The notes beneath the pieces are model-generated. The model was not told the origin of the DNA. It worked only from the letters and a program-made list of their open reading frames with translations, and searched no databases. The position numbers were made by a program, and so were the translations under genes. This document shows positions 25,199-33,259 of a stretch of DNA of 64,000 nt, one piece after another. Where the stretch lies: positions 1 through 64,000 of the forward strand of contig JAVBNH010000021.1 in the NCBI GenBank assembly GCA_031551635.1. Reading direction: 5' to 3'. The DNA comes from JAVBNH01 sp031551635. Lineage in GTDB: Bacteria > Bacillota > Clostridia > Oscillospirales > Acutalibacteraceae. Within the stretch, counting starts at the first letter, position 1, and every line of letters begins with the position of its first letter.

Positions 25199-27427
25199 AT
25201 GGAGAATTACGTCGGAAAAACGCTTAACGGGCGTTATGAAGTGCGTGAAATTATCGGAATCGGCGGTATGGCTATCGTCTATAAAGCGTTTGATATAAAT
25301 GAAAATAAATTTGTTGCGATAAAGGTGCTCAAGGAGGAATTTCTTGCCAATGAGGAATTCCGCAGACGCTTTAAGAATGAATCTAATGCTATAGCTATTT
25401 TGTCGCATCCGAATATTGTAAAGGTTTTTGATTTTTATTTCAGCGACCGCCTGCAGTATATAGTCATGGAATTTATCAAGGGTATCACTCTCAAGGAGTA
25501 TATCGAGCAACAAAAAATTGTCAACTGGAAGGAAGCTGTTCACTTTATTACCCAGATTCTCAGGGCTTTGCAGCATGCTCACGATAAGGGTGTTGTTCAC
25601 CGTGACATAAAGCCGCAGAATATTATGCTTCTTCAAAACGGCAACATAAAGGTGACTGATTTCGGCATTGCCCGCTTCAGCCGCGGCGAAACCAGAACCC
25701 TTGCGGAAACGGGTGCCATTGGCTCTGTTCATTATATCAGTCCCGAGCAGGCGAGGGGAGACATAACCGACAATAAGACTGATATTTATTCGGTTGGTGT
25801 TGTGCTTTATGAGCTTATCACCGGTCAGCTGCCCTTCCAATCAGACAGCGCGGTTTCCGTCGCGCTTATGCAGGTTCAGAATGAAGCTGTCAGCCCTCGC
25901 AAGGTCAATCCTAATGTCCCCATAGGGCTTGAGCAGATTACCCTTCGCGCAATGCGTAAAAATAAGCTTGACAGGTATCAGACCGCCGCTGAAATGCTTT
26001 TGGACATCGATGAATTCAAGCGTAATCCGCTTATAAAATTTGATTATTCATATTATTCACCTGCTCAGACGAACTATAATCCACCTGTTCCACCGGAGCG
26101 TGTGAAAAATCCTTCGCTGCCCTTTGAGGAATTTACTGAGGAGGATTTTGACGAGGCGGAAAATACTCAGGTTAAAAAACGCTCCTTTGCCTTGCCGACG
26201 CTCATTGCGGTGCTTGCGGTCTGTGTGCTTGCGGGCAGTATTTTTGCTGTATATTTCTATAAGACACAAATTGCCTCGGATAAGGTTGAGGTGCCGAATT
26301 TTGTTAATAAGAAATATACTGATGTTTTAAACGAATACCCTGATTTTGTTTTCCAAAGCCCCCCGAAAACACAATACAGCTCAACATATGAAGACGGCAG
26401 AATCATTGACCAGTCCCCGAAAGCAGGAGAGACAATCAAATCCGATTACCCGATTTTACTGTATGTCGCTGAAAACAGCGGGCAGACTACTATTCCGGAA
26501 TCGATTATCGGCAAGAAATCGAAGGACGCCGTTCAGCAGATGAAGGACTTGGGTTTTGACCCGTTTATTGTTGAAGATTCGAATTATGACGAGAGCAAGG
26601 GTGAGGATGTAGTCACAAAGACCGACCCGCCGGCTGGCTCAAAGGCTGATAAAAATAAGACTGTTTATATTTATGTGAATAAAAAGACCACGCAGAAGGT
26701 TTTGGTGCCGAATTTAGTTGGAGACCTCAAGGAAACAGCAATTGAAAAAATCACATTGATGAAGCTCGCTCAGGGTGAAATAAAAGAGGTGCCCAGTCTT
26801 CCGGCACAAAAGGGATATGTCATCAGCCAAACTCCCGCGAAGGACACAGAGGTTGACATCGGCTCAAGGGTTGATTTAAATATCGGCAGCGGTGTCCCGG
26901 AAAACGCGACAGTGACTATACCGATAAAACTTCCGAACAGCTTCAGCGCGAAAGAGGCGCTTGTCACCTACCTCAACGGAACTGCTGTGGAAAGGCTCGA
27001 GGTTACGCTGGACGGGCGCGAGCAGGTTGTTACCTTCACAGGTACAGGCAAGGATAACAGCTTCAAAATTTATCTTGAATCTTTCCTTTATATCGAGGGA
27101 ACCATTGATTTTACAACGGAGCCGCCGACTAAAACAATTACAAAAACCAATGAATACCCAAAACTGCAATTGATTCCCGACTGCTCAATGTATACCGTTC
27201 AGTCTGCCAGAACCCGCCTTGAGAACGCCGGTTTTACAAATATCAAGGTTGAGGCTGTTATTACGGATGAGTACACCGCGGGTGTAGTTATTAGGCAGGA
27301 CCCGGAATACAGCGCAACAAAGCGGTACGAGCTGACAAAGGTTATTACGCTTTATGTGGCTCAGGCTCCGGCGACGACAAATTATATTCCCGATACAAAA
27401 GCGCCTACGACCGCCCCGAATCCTTAA
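25199..27427 (+). CDS. prkC: PASTA-domain serine/threonine kinase PrkC (StkP/Stk1)
   Basis: A 742-residue membrane kinase. The cytoplasmic kinase domain (about 10-270) has the GIGGMAIVYKA glycine loop, catalytic HRDIKPQN, DFGIARFS and SPEQARG. A transmembrane helix lies at about 330-352, followed by three recognisable PASTA domains (about 358-425, 428-495, 500-565) and a fourth at the end (about 655-725). Between them sits a divergent region of about 90 residues. PASTA units bind muropeptide or lipid II, tying kinase activity to wall state and, in spore formers, germination. Partner phosphatase is upstream. Confidence 0.95.
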   Translation: MENYVGKTLNGRYEVREIIGIGGMAIVYKAFDINENKFVAIKVLKEEFLANEEFRRRFKNESNAIAILSHPNIVKVFDFYFSDRLQYIVMEFIKGITLKEYIEQQKIVNWKEAVHFITQILRALQHAHDKGVVHRDIKPQNIMLLQNGNIKVTDFGIARFSRGETRTLAETGAIGSVHYISPEQARGDITDNKTDIYSVGVVLYELITGQLPFQSDSAVSVALMQVQNEAVSPRKVNPNVPIGLEQITLRAMRKNKLDRYQTAAEMLLDIDEFKRNPLIKFDYSYYSPAQTNYNPPVPPERVKNPSLPFEEFTEEDFDEAENTQVKKRSFALPTLIAVLAVCVLAGSIFAVYFYKTQIASDKVEVPNFVNKKYTDVLNEYPDFVFQSPPKTQYSSTYEDGRIIDQSPKAGETIKSDYPILLYVAENSGQTTIPESIIGKKSKDAVQQMKDLGFDPFIVEDSNYDESKGEDVVTKTDPPAGSKADKNKTVYIYVNKKTTQKVLVPNLVGDLKETAIEKITLMKLAQGEIKEVPSLPAQKGYVISQTPAKDTEVDIGSRVDLNIGSGVPENATVTIPIKLPNSFSAKEALVTYLNGTAVERLEVTLDGREQVVTFTGTGKDNSFKIYLESFLYIEGTIDFTTEPPTKTITKTNEYPKLQLIPDCSMYTVQSARTRLENAGFTNIKVEAVITDEYTAGVVIRQDPEYSATKRYELTKVITLYVAQAPATTNYIPDTKAPTTAPNP

Positions 27428-27443
27428 ACCGGTGACATGATTA

Positions 27444-28364
27444 ATGGCAAATGAGATTAAAAAAGGCATAATTACAAAGGGTGTTGGCGGTATCTATTCG
27501 GTTGATACCGCCCGGGTCTTTTCTGAAAAAGGCGGTGAAGCGCTTTATGAGTGCAAGGCGCGCGGAATTTTCAGGAAGGATAATATTAAGCCGCTTCCGG
27601 GGGATAATGTTACAATAGAAATAAGTTCACCCACTGAGGCGACTGTCACGGAAATCCATGAGAGAAAAAACAGTCTGACGCGCCCCCTTGTCGCAAATGT
27701 CGACTACCTGATGATTCTCGCTTCAATTGACGAGCCTCAGCCGAACCTATTAATAGTTGATAAAATGACTGTTTTTGCTGTTAATAAAAACATTATTCCT
27801 GTAGTTATTATTTCGAAATGCGACTTAAATATGGAATATGCTCGTCAGCTGAGGGATATTTACAGAAGCTGCTCGATTGAGAGCTTCTGTGTTTCAAGTG
27901 AAAGCGGTTATGCTCTCGCTGAGCTTCAGGCGTTTTTCAAGGAAGGCTGCAGCTATGTTTTCACGGGAAATACAGGGGTGGGGAAGTCCTCGCTGATTAA
28001 CGCTCTTGAGCCGAATTTATCCCTTGAGACAGGCGAAATAAGCGCGAAGCTGGGGAGGGGAAAACACACAACGAGACAGACATCTCTCTTTCCTTTTTTA
28101 GGCGCTTATATCGCCGATACGCCGGGCTTTTCTTCGCTCGAAATTGACAGAAATGATATTATAATGAAGGATATGCTGCAATATTGTTTTCCCGAATTTG
28201 ACGAATATTTAGGGAAGTGCCAATTTGTTGACTGTGCGCATATATTTGACAGCGGCTGCGCGGTCTGCGAGGCTGTTAGACATAATAGAATTCCTCACTC
28301 AAGGCATAAAAGCTATATCGAAATGTATAACGAGGTCAAGGACTTCAAACACTGGAATGTATAA
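27444..28364 (+). CDS. rsgA: Ribosome small-subunit-dependent GTPase A (RsgA)
   Basis: A 306-residue circularly permuted GTPase for late 30S assembly. An N-terminal OB fold (about 1-75) precedes the permuted G domain. G4-like ISKCDLN near 130 comes before G1 FTGNTGVGKSSLIN near 175, G3 DTPGFSS follows, and a C-terminal zinc knuckle (CQFVDCAHIFDSGCAVCEAV) sits near 255-275. In Bacillus it is phosphorylated by PrkC, consistent with its position 16 bp after prkC. Confidence 0.96.
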   Translation: MANEIKKGIITKGVGGIYSVDTARVFSEKGGEALYECKARGIFRKDNIKPLPGDNVTIEISSPTEATVTEIHERKNSLTRPLVANVDYLMILASIDEPQPNLLIVDKMTVFAVNKNIIPVVIISKCDLNMEYARQLRDIYRSCSIESFCVSSESGYALAELQAFFKEGCSYVFTGNTGVGKSSLINALEPNLSLETGEISAKLGRGKHTTRQTSLFPFLGAYIADTPGFSSLEIDRNDIIMKDMLQYCFPEFDEYLGKCQFVDCAHIFDSGCAVCEAVRHNRIPHSRHKSYIEMYNEVKDFKHWNV

Positions 28365-28522
28365 AAATTAGTGCTTTTTTTGGTTTTTACAGCTTAAAAA
28401 TAATAAAACAAGCCAATTTTGTAACAAAACACATCGCACCCCGTATAATAAGTCAGGCGCTATAATAACAATTGATGAAGAGAGTTATTATAATGGCTCA
28501 GCTTATTACAGGGGGCGTTTTT
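28365..28522 (+). promoter_or_regulatory. Leader region before the small membrane protein and spoVM, weak promoter-like box
   Basis: TATAAT at 28444-28449 has only a poor -35 (TTGTAA at 28419-28424, 19-bp spacer). A second TATAAT is at 28462-28467. A sporulation sigma factor may read this region, but I cannot define a consensus. Confidence 0.3.
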
Positions 28523-28672
28523 ATGTATGGCAGGAAATGCAGGCGCGGTAACGGCGCTGTTTATGTTGCTTTTGGGATAGGATTATTCCTTGGTTGCTGT
28601 TTCCCGGAAAAATATCTCGTTATTATTCTTGCCGCTGCCGTAATTTTATGCGGTCTTGCTCTTTGCCGGTAA
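28523..28672 (+). CDS. Small membrane protein of unknown function (49 residues)
   Basis: The reading frame from the ATG at 28523 encodes 49 residues: a Cys/Arg/Lys-rich head (MYGRKCRRGNG) followed by two hydrophobic stretches (AVYVAFGIGLFLGCCFP and LVIILAAAVILCGLAL) around a PEK turn, so a hairpin membrane protein. The start follows GGGGGC by 7 nt; the frame is open further upstream but without a comparable site. It resembles short clostridial proteins that I recognise only as hypothetical. Its position between rsgA and spoVM suggests a link to sporulation, which is inference. Confidence 0.7.
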   Translation: MYGRKCRRGNGAVYVAFGIGLFLGCCFPEKYLVIILAAAVILCGLALCR

Positions 28673-28728
28673 GCTTTCCGAAGGATTAGTATAAGTCCAA
28701 CCGAAGACAGGAAAGGAAGGGTGTCATT

Positions 28729-28815
28729 ATGAAAATTGTCGTTTTCGAAAGCCCGAAGATTCTCAGAGGTCTGTTCAGGGTGATTTTTAAGTTGAAAAAA
28801 CAGGAAATGCTATAA
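28729..28815 (+). CDS. spoVM: Stage V sporulation protein M (SpoVM), 28 residues
   Basis: The ATG at 28729 follows GGAAAGGAAGGG and opens a 28-codon frame beginning MKIVVFESPKILRGLFRVIF and ending KLKKQEML. This matches SpoVM in length, the MK....xxPK(F/I)L.G..R pattern and its basic amphipathic helix. SpoVM recognises the curved forespore membrane and anchors SpoIVA to start spore-coat assembly. The prkC-rsgA-...-spoVM context is the same as in Bacillus, where rpe and thiN lie between; here a 49-residue membrane protein does instead. This is the clearest evidence that the organism forms spores. Confidence 0.9.
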   Translation: MKIVVFESPKILRGLFRVIFKLKKQEML

Positions 28816-28830
28816 ATTACAAACGATAAA

Positions 28831-28874
28831 GTCCCCCAATAACCTTGTAAATTAAAGGCTATTGGGGGACTTTT
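28831..28874. terminator. Strong bidirectional terminator between spoVM and htrA
   Basis: GTCCCCCAATA pairs with TATTGGGGGAC, extended by CCTT/AAGG after one mismatch, around an 8-nt loop. T-rich tracts lie on the plus strand after 28870 and, read on the minus strand, after 28831. It ends the plus-strand run and the converging htrA operon. Confidence 0.9.
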
Positions 28875-28885
28875 GGCTGTTTTTT

Positions 28886-30679
28886 TTATTTTATATTGAA
28901 GGGGAATTCGAAATCGTCGAGAGCAGACTGGGTAGTGGGTTCCTCAGCCGGTGTTCCCTTATCCTCAATAAGTTTTACCTTTATTGTGAATTCGGAAACC
29001 TTATAATTTGCCGAAACACGGGCAAGCTTCAATTCAATCTCGTCACCGATTTTTGAGTTTTCGATAAACTCAAGAAGGTAATTTGGCTTGTCGAGATTTT
29101 TGCCGTTGACGGCGATAATCATGTCGTTAACCTTTACGTCCGTCCCTCTGAGAGCGCTGTCTGTGCCGATTCCCTGAATAACTATCGTCCCGGCAGGGAG
29201 CTCCTTGAGCTGAACTATCATGCTGAATTCTCTGAAATCCGTCGCGGGACGGTAAGTGATGCCAAGCTTCGGGCGGTTCGGTACATAACCGTGCTGAATA
29301 AGCTGGTCGACTACCTTACTGAAAACAGAGCTGGGTACAGCAAAGCCCATTCCCTCATATTCATCGACGATTTTCATCGAATTTATACCCACAACCTGGC
29401 CGTAGCCGTTAACAAGAGCACCGCCGGAGTTGCCGGGATTTATTGCCGCCTCATGCTGAATGCACTGCATTGTGTAGCCGGTTGAGGAATCAATCGGGCG
29501 GTCAATTGCCGAAACCATTCCGCTTGTAAATGAGCCCGCAAATTCGCTGCCGCCGGGATTACCGATAGCATAAACCTTCTGACCGACCTCGAGAGCAGTC
29601 GAGTCGCCGAATTCCGCTGCTTTCAGACCCTGAGCCTTGATTTTCAGAACACCGATATCGGTTCTGATGTCATATCCGACAAGCTGAGCGTCATATTTCT
29701 CACCATCCGCGAGCTGAACTCTGAGCTCGATACCGGCATCCGAAATAACATGGGCGCAGGTGATAATATAGGTGTAAACATTGTCCGAGTCTGTGCCCAT
29801 AATGACACCGGAGCCCTCTGTGTAAAGGCTTTGGCTGCTCGCTTTATAAACGAGAATGCCGACGGAGGAATCCTTTATTTTTTTAAAAACGCTTGTGGAG
29901 GAGAGCTCATCCGGCTTAACCTCATTGTTACCTTCAGCGGAAGGGTCATTAAAATTGACCTTTGGACCGTTTTCGACGCCGGTTCTCTCCTCATTTTTCG
30001 GCGCGGTAGTTGTATCTCTTTCAACAGTCGGAGCGCCGCCGTTGATAAGAGAATAGCCGATGCCGAAGCCTGAGAGAAGTATTGCAACAACAACTAAAAC
30101 TGACAATACCTTTAATCCTGAGGAGTGACCTTTTTTCCCGTCATACGGGTTCATTCCGTCATTCGACTGCGGAAAATTATAGGGTGTCGCACTGTAGCTG
30201 TTCTGAAAATTCCCTGAGGGATTATTATTCCAGCCCTGAGGCGAATTATATTGACCGTCCGACGCATAAGGGTTTTGGTTTTGCTGAGGATACTGCGGCT
30301 GATACTGAGGATTATAGGGCTGTTGGTAACCCTGCTGAGGCGGGTATTGGGGGTTTTGCGCAGGCGGATAGTTATTATTTTGCGGATATTGCTGGTAGGG
30401 ATTAGGCGGTTGATTCTGAGTGTTTTGCGGCGCGTTGTCAGGTGTGTTTTGTGCGTTATCCGGCACCTGAGACGCTAAATTTTCTCCATCGGTATTATTT
30501 TCGCCGCCATCAGAAGAATCCGGCTCGTTTTTACGGCTTGCCATTTCGTCATACCATGAATATGGAGATGAGGAAGCTGAGGAATCGGTCTGATTTTCCT
30601 GCGCGCCGTTGTTTTCACTTGTATCATCTGCCGCATTATTAAGGTTGCTGTCGTTTTCGTCGTCAAAAAAATTGCTCAT
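28886..30679 (-). CDS. htrA: HtrA/DegP-type membrane-anchored serine protease
   Basis: About 597 residues. The first 185 are low-complexity, rich in Gln, Pro, Asn and Tyr, and cytoplasmic by topology. A membrane helix follows at about 190-213. The trypsin-like protease domain has His in TCAHVISDAG (about 314), Asp in RTDIGVL (about 350) and Ser in NPGNSGGALV (about 425), and a PDZ domain (about 460-570) comes last. It is the third gene after a response regulator and kinase on the same strand, resembling the CssRS-HtrA stress logic of Bacillus, so it is likely induced by secretion or envelope stress. I place the start at 30679; an ATG 12 nt earlier touches the ribosome site. Confidence 0.92.
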   Translation of the reverse strand: MSNFFDDENDSNLNNAADDTSENNGAQENQTDSSASSSPYSWYDEMASRKNEPDSSDGGENNTDGENLASQVPDNAQNTPDNAPQNTQNQPPNPYQQYPQNNNYPPAQNPQYPPQQGYQQPYNPQYQPQYPQQNQNPYASDGQYNSPQGWNNNPSGNFQNSYSATPYNFPQSNDGMNPYDGKKGHSSGLKVLSVLVVVAILLSGFGIGYSLINGGAPTVERDTTTAPKNEERTGVENGPKVNFNDPSAEGNNEVKPDELSSTSVFKKIKDSSVGILVYKASSQSLYTEGSGVIMGTDSDNVYTYIITCAHVISDAGIELRVQLADGEKYDAQLVGYDIRTDIGVLKIKAQGLKAAEFGDSTALEVGQKVYAIGNPGGSEFAGSFTSGMVSAIDRPIDSSTGYTMQCIQHEAAINPGNSGGALVNGYGQVVGINSMKIVDEYEGMGFAVPSSVFSKVVDQLIQHGYVPNRPKLGITYRPATDFREFSMIVQLKELPAGTIVIQGIGTDSALRGTDVKVNDMIIAVNGKNLDKPNYLLEFIENSKIGDEIELKLARVSANYKVSEFTIKVKLIEDKGTPAEEPTTQSALDDFEFPFNIK

Positions 30680-30730
30680 AGCATTGACCATACCTTTCGT
30701 AAATCAAGTATCTGTTTTTTGTAACATAAA

Positions 30731-32254
30731 TTACGTTTTATCCTTTAAAGGAATCCAGAAGGTAAACTCGACAAAGTCGCTTGAATCGCTTGCCACGGCA
30801 ATATAGCCGTCGTGCAGCTCGAGAATACTCTTAACTATATAAAGCCCCAGTCCGACGCTTTTCGTGTCAAGCGAACGGGACTTGTCAACCTTATAAAATC
30901 TTTCAAAGACGCGGCGTAAGTCGTCTATCGGAATTCCGACACCTGAATTTTTTATCTTAACAAGGGCTTTAGAATTCTCAATATATGCAGAAAAAGAAAT
31001 TATTCCTTCCTTCGGCGTAAACTTGACCGCATTGTCAATGAGATTATAAATAACCTGATTAATCATATCCTCATCAGCGTAAACCTGAATGGACTGCATC
31101 GATTCCAGCCCTATAATTTGAATATCCTTGTCTGAGATCAGCTTTTCGAAGCTGAGCAGGCAATGAATTATCTGGTCTGTCAAATTATATGTTTTGCAAA
31201 CAAGCTTTAATTCGCCCGCTTCGATTTTGGACATGTTGAGCATGGAAGTTATTACGCGTGACAATCTTTTTACCTCGCTTGAAACAGTCCGGAGGTACTT
31301 TTGCCGCAGCTTTTCATCGCTGATTGTTCCGTCAATCATGCCGTCAATAAATCCTGCGATAGTCGTCATTGGTGTTTTCAGCTCGTGCGACACATTCCCG
31401 ATAAAGCTTCGCCGCGAGGATTCAAGAATCGAGAGAGAATTTGCCATTGAGTTGAATGCGGTAATCAGCTCAGACATTTCATCGTTACCCCTAACAGGTA
31501 CTCTGTATGAAAATTCACCCTTCGCATAGCGTCTGGTCGCCAGAGACATATCCCTGATTGGCTTAGTGAGGCTGTAGGTCAGGAAATAAACGGTTATCAT
31601 CGAGAGCACCAAGGCGAGAAATGAGGAAAAAATCAATATATTCAAGACTTTAGAAGTGTGAGGAGTCTGACCGACACTAATAGGCTGCGTGCCGATTACA
31701 TAACCGGTTATCGCACCGTTAAAATAAATCGGAACGATTGCGATAAAATGCCTATCAGTCAAAAGACCGTTGAGATTGCCGACATAGGTGTTTCTTGATT
31801 CGTCATTGGAATCAAAAAGAGTGTCCGAATCAATCTGCACCGCGCCGTGCAAGGGGCAGTTCTGTGGATATTTGTAGGTCACGGTCTCCTTGCAAAATGC
31901 GATTTTACCCTGCTTATTGCATATGAAAAAATCGGAGTTAAGAGTTGAGGAATAATTCTTCAGCGTGTTTATAGTCAGGGTTTCGCTGCTGCTTATGAGA
32001 TTGTTGTCAATATCATTAAGATTGATGTTCAGAAATTCATTTGATGTAAATTCGGATATTTCCTTGACTGAGGTCAGGAGCTTGTCCAGCGCTTCTCTTT
32101 TGGTAGTGCCGGTTATGAAAACCATAATAAGCCCACCCGCAACGGTCATGCAGATGAAAAGAATCAGTGTAAAAACGACAAAATATTTTGTAAAGAGGTT
32201 GATTTTCAACTTTTGTTCGCCTTTAACTTTGACTTTGCGTTCTTTGATTTTCAA
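30731..32254 (-). CDS. Membrane sensor histidine kinase of the HtrA operon
   Basis: A 507-residue kinase with transmembrane helices at about 21-45 and 200-225 and an extracellular loop of about 155 residues between them. HAMP, then HisKA with the phospho-acceptor in GNVSHELKTPMTTIAG near residue 295, and an ATPase domain (N box YNLIDNAVKFT, G1 KNSGVGIP, G2 VGLGLYI) follow. It probably pairs with the regulator encoded 28 bp upstream and controls the protease gene downstream. Translation seems to start at TTG 32254 with AAGG upstream. Confidence 0.92.
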   Translation of the reverse strand: MKIKERKVKVKGEQKLKINLFTKYFVVFTLILFICMTVAGGLIMVFITGTTKREALDKLLTSVKEISEFTSNEFLNINLNDIDNNLISSSETLTINTLKNYSSTLNSDFFICNKQGKIAFCKETVTYKYPQNCPLHGAVQIDSDTLFDSNDESRNTYVGNLNGLLTDRHFIAIVPIYFNGAITGYVIGTQPISVGQTPHTSKVLNILIFSSFLALVLSMITVYFLTYSLTKPIRDMSLATRRYAKGEFSYRVPVRGNDEMSELITAFNSMANSLSILESSRRSFIGNVSHELKTPMTTIAGFIDGMIDGTISDEKLRQKYLRTVSSEVKRLSRVITSMLNMSKIEAGELKLVCKTYNLTDQIIHCLLSFEKLISDKDIQIIGLESMQSIQVYADEDMINQVIYNLIDNAVKFTPKEGIISFSAYIENSKALVKIKNSGVGIPIDDLRRVFERFYKVDKSRSLDTKSVGLGLYIVKSILELHDGYIAVASDSSDFVEFTFWIPLKDKT

Positions 32255-32282
32255 CTCTTTTACCTTCTATAACAAAGAAATA

Positions 32283-32972
32283 TTATTCCCTGACTTCGAA
32301 CTTATATCCGACGCTCCACACTGTTTTCAGCTCCCATTTGTCAGAGATGCCCTCGAGCTTTTCACGCAGTCTCTTAACATGCACATCAACGGTTCTCGAA
32401 TCGCCGTAATAATCGAAGCCCCAGACCTCGTCGAGTAGCTGATCTCTTGTGAAAACACGGTTCGGATTGCTCGCGAGATGGAAAATAAGTTCAAGCTCTT
32501 TGGGTGGTGTGTCAATAGTAACGCCGTCAACTTTTAATTCATAATTTGTGAGGTTTATTATAAGCCTGTCGTATCTGACTTCCTTGAGCTGGTCAAAGCT
32601 TTGAGTGGAGGTTCTGCGCAGAACAGCTTTGATTCGCGCGAGAATTTCTTTTGTGTCAAACGGCTTCACAACATAGTCGTCTGCACCGAGCTCCAGACCG
32701 AGAACCTTGTCAAAGGTTTCACCCTTAGCGCTGAGCATGATAATCGGCACTGAAGAATTCGCGCGCATTTTGCGGCAGACCTGCCAGCCGTCAAGCCCCG
32801 GAAGCATAATGTCAAGAAGAACAAGATTCGGGGTTTCCTTATTGAACATTTCAATAGCGGTAAGCCCGTCGTTCGCGATTATCGTCGAAAAACCCTCCCG
32901 CTCAAGGTATAGACGAAGCAGCTCGCAAATATTGACGTCGTCGTCAATTATCATAATTTTATCGTTTTGCAT
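32283..32972 (-). CDS. OmpR-family response regulator of the HtrA operon
   Basis: A 229-residue regulator: receiver domain with acidic residues in IIDDDVN, phospho-acceptor Asp in LLDIMLPGLDG near residue 54 and Lys in DDYVVKPFDT. A winged-helix domain follows, ending VDVHVKRLREKLE and TVWSVGYKFEV. It is first in the operon regulator-kinase-HtrA. The sequence is WalR/PhoP-like, but no walHIJ genes follow, so CssR-like envelope-stress control is the better guess from context. Confidence 0.94.
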   Translation of the reverse strand: MQNDKIMIIDDDVNICELLRLYLEREGFSTIIANDGLTAIEMFNKETPNLVLLDIMLPGLDGWQVCRKMRANSSVPIIMLSAKGETFDKVLGLELGADDYVVKPFDTKEILARIKAVLRRTSTQSFDQLKEVRYDRLIINLTNYELKVDGVTIDTPPKELELIFHLASNPNRVFTRDQLLDEVWGFDYYGDSRTVDVHVKRLREKLEGISDKWELKTVWSVGYKFEVRE

Positions 32973-33201
32973 GGCAATATCCCCTTCTCAGTTTATTTAT
33001 TTCAAAGATTTTTCAAGATTTATTATTATATATGGCTTCCTTATAGTACCATAATACAATATTTAGGTGAACATATCAATAACAATAAAAGAAGTTTTTG
33101 TGATAATAGGGTGAAAATTGGTGAATTTGCTAACAAGAACATAATGCCAATTCCCGCACGATTTGCTGATTTTTTAGGGTTGACTTTACCTGCTTTAAAT
33201 T

Positions 33202-33234
33202 ATCAAGCGTACCACATAATGCGATACGCTTGAT
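33202..33234 (-). terminator. Hairpin downstream of the 33260-35266 gene
   Basis: ATCAAGCGTA (33202-33211) and TACGCTTGAT (33225-33234) form a perfect 10-bp stem with a 13-nt loop. The U tract on the minus strand is weak, so termination is likely but not certain. Confidence 0.5.
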
Positions 33235-33259
33235 TTATTATTGACTGTATTTAAATTAT

